In this document: piece after piece, positions 7,745-7,908 of the stretch | Layout: every line of letters starts with the position of its first letter | Position numbering within the stretch: the stretch's first letter is position 1 | Assembly: GCA_009930275.1 (NCBI GenBank) | Contig: RZYP01000087.1 | Location: 1 to 7,908, forward strand | From: Negativicutes bacterium | Lineage (GTDB): Bacteria > Bacillota_C > Negativicutes > Acidaminococcales > Acidaminococcaceae | Direction: 5' to 3' | Length of the DNA: 7,908 nt | Made by a program: the position numbers and the translations under genes | The notes under the pieces: model-generated | The model's database searches: none | What the model saw: only the letters and a program-made list of their open reading frames with translations | What the model was told of the DNA's origin: nothing

Positions 7745-7908
7745 ATGAGCAGAACCTTTATCTTACTCGCACTTGTCTTGGCGTGTGGTTGTTCGGGGAG
7801 TGAAACCGGGAAGAAGAATAACAAAAATAAACCTTCAGACAATAATCTCCATCTACTGGTTGAGAACAACATGCATGATTTGTCCAAACCCAACAAAAGT
7901 AAGTTTCA
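7745..7908 (+). CDS. N-terminus of a further lipoprotein, truncated by the window end
   Basis: An ATG at 7745 opens a frame of 54 complete codons with no stop before the window ends. The product starts MSRTFILLALVLACGCSGSE: a basic residue, a hydrophobic core and then two candidate lipid cysteines, Cys14 (VLAC) and Cys16 (ACGC), so a type II signal peptide is likely although the exact cysteine is unclear. A lysine/asparagine-rich low-complexity linker follows (KKNNKNKPSDNN), then LHLLVENNMHDLSKPNKSK. The start is supported by the leader and by the A-rich stretch just before it, as for the neighbouring genes. It lies 118 nt after the GH16 stop, the widest gap in the window, and no convincing terminator or promoter is seen there. 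By position it may be another glycoside hydrolase or binding protein of the same locus, but the visible part shows no recognisable domain. Confidence 0.72.
   Translation, partial: MSRTFILLALVLACGCSGSETGKKNNKNKPSDNNLHLLVENNMHDLSKPNKSKF

Overview
The window reads as part of a polysaccharide utilization locus (PUL) from a Bacteroidota, most likely Bacteroidales, bacterium. The evidence is a SusC/SusD pair, successive lipoproteins with acidic residues after the lipid cysteine, A-rich stretches before start codons instead of Shine-Dalgarno sites, and moderately AT-rich DNA. The SusC leader style suggests a Porphyromonadaceae/Dysgonomonadaceae-like lineage, but genus cannot be fixed from the sequence.

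All genes are on the + strand. First is a SusC-like TonB-dependent transporter with an N-terminal STN signalling domain; its frame is open to the left edge, so its true start probably lies upstream. A SusD-like glycan-binding lipoprotein follows after 26 nt. Third, in the place usually held by SusE/SusF-type surface glycan-binding proteins, is a lipoprotein with a PKD/Ig-like domain and a GH18-type barrel. In that barrel the catalytic signature is degenerate: DGVNIYIN stands where active enzymes have DGxDxDxE. A strong hairpin with a short T-run follows. Then comes a PKD-GH16 lipoprotein with an intact laminarinase-type catalytic site. The window ends 54 codons into another lipoprotein gene.

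Proposed working model: the GH16 enzyme cuts a beta-1,3- (or mixed-linkage) glucan at the cell surface, the SusD-like protein and the inactive GH18-like protein hold the glycan, and SusC imports the oligosaccharides using TonB energy. The STN domain suggests induction through an ECF sigma/FecR-type anti-sigma pair, probably encoded just upstream, rather than a hybrid two-component regulator. The hairpin between the third and fourth genes may lower enzyme expression relative to the transport/binding genes.

The most notable item is the GH18-like protein, which looks like a chitinase-fold pseudoenzyme used as a binding protein in a glucan-type locus. No RNA genes, CRISPR arrays, insertion sequences or attachment sites were seen, and no gap between genes exceeds about 120 nt.
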